Below, one piece after another: positions 63,866-64,000 of a stretch of DNA of 64,000 nucleotides. The notes beneath the pieces were generated by a model. That model searched no databases. It was not told where the DNA came from and was given only the letters and a program-made list of their open reading frames with translations. The stretch spans positions 1 through 64,000 of the forward strand of contig NZ_JAHTMR010000015.1 of the NCBI RefSeq assembly GCF_019200975.1, given 5' to 3'. Numbering within the stretch: the first letter of the stretch is position 1; every line of letters starts with the position of its first letter. The translations under genes and the position numbers were made by a program. This DNA is from Pseudomonas sp. PD9R. GTDB taxonomy: Bacteria > Pseudomonadota > Gammaproteobacteria > Pseudomonadales > Pseudomonadaceae.

Positions 63866-64000
63866 ATGCCGTTACGCGAAGAGTGTCTGTGGGAAAAACT
63901 GACGCCGCAAAGGCCCGACAACTCGGCGCTCAAAGGTGAAGTGAAAGTCGATGTTTGCGTCATCGGCGCCGGGTTTACGGGTCTGTCGGCGGCCGTGCAT
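63866..64000 (+). CDS. amaA: FAD-dependent L-pipecolate oxidase, N-terminal part
   Basis: The first 45 codons of a gene cut by the window edge. It starts MPLREECLWEKLTPQRPDNS and reaches the FAD-binding dinucleotide fold DVCVIGAGFTGLSAAVH. GGAG precedes the ATG. Its place after amaB and the DAO-type opening identify it as AmaA, which oxidises L-pipecolate to piperideine-6-carboxylate, the substrate of AmaB. The C-terminal substrate domain is outside the window. Confidence 0.85.
   Translation, partial: MPLREECLWEKLTPQRPDNSALKGEVKVDVCVIGAGFTGLSAAVH

Overview
The window is a piece of a Pseudomonas chromosome, most likely from the P. fluorescens / P. putida side of the genus. The evidence is the housekeeping gene order (as I remember it, it follows the P. 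aeruginosa PAO1 block psd to pncB almost gene for gene), GC-rich codon use, an azurin gene, an amaB-amaA lysine-catabolism pair, and many copies of the fluorescens-group extragenic palindrome built on GTAGGAGCTG...CTGCGATCTTTTGATC. No search was run; all family calls come from motifs and remembered families.

Layout. 1-5.4 kb: rhdA-psd and an HDOD protein on the minus strand, diverging from the flagellar stator pair motA-motB, which has a near-consensus sigma-28 promoter. 5.6-7.5 kb: an accessory minus-strand operon of a ThsB-like TIR protein, a caspase-like protease and a second TIR protein, set between motB and rsgA. 7.7-10.1 kb: rsgA, orn and a UPF0126 membrane protein. 10.2-20.3 kb: a toxin-like island with a 1332-residue leucine-rich-repeat protein, an unrecognised 331-residue protein and a 1585-residue Rhs/TccC-type protein. 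20.3-31.6 kb: queG, then nnr-tsaE-amiB-mutL-miaA-hfq-hflX-hflK-hflC. 31.9-34.4 kb: hisZ and purA. 34.5-39.2 kb: a chemoreceptor and a ferric-iron ABC transporter pair without its ATPase. 39.4-39.8 kb: two identical tandem tRNA-Leu(CAG) genes. 40.0-47.3 kb: rnr-rlmB, then rpsF-rpsR-DUF2232-rplI and dnaB. 47.5-49.8 kb: ygiQ. 50.1-56.9 kb: a three-gene transglutaminase / ATP-grasp / alpha-E cluster behind a good sigma-54 promoter match. 57.1-61.0 kb: a small charged protein, a LOG-family protein, a 29-codon small ORF, azurin, and pncB-nadE. 61.2-64.0 kb: a LysR regulator diverging from amaB and the truncated amaA.

The most interesting part is the TIR-caspase-TIR operon. Both TIR proteins keep the WxxxE glutamate expected of NAD-consuming TIR enzymes, and the caspase keeps a His/Cys dyad plus a distinct C-terminal domain. 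This is the architecture expected of a TIR-signalled, caspase-executed anti-phage system (type IV Thoeris as I recall it). The second TIR, of a different family, is the less expected component. The toxin island is the second accessory segment: its LRR protein stops where a NEL ubiquitin-ligase domain would usually follow, and its Rhs protein has no room for a downstream immunity gene.

The remainder is conserved core genome: ribosome assembly and translation (rsgA, rpsF, rpsR, rplI, rlmB), tRNA modification (queG, tsaE, miaA), RNA decay (orn, rnr, hfq), mismatch repair (mutL), wall hydrolysis (amiB), membrane protease control (hflKC), purine, histidine and NAD synthesis (purA, hisZ, nadE, pncB), and replication (dnaB).
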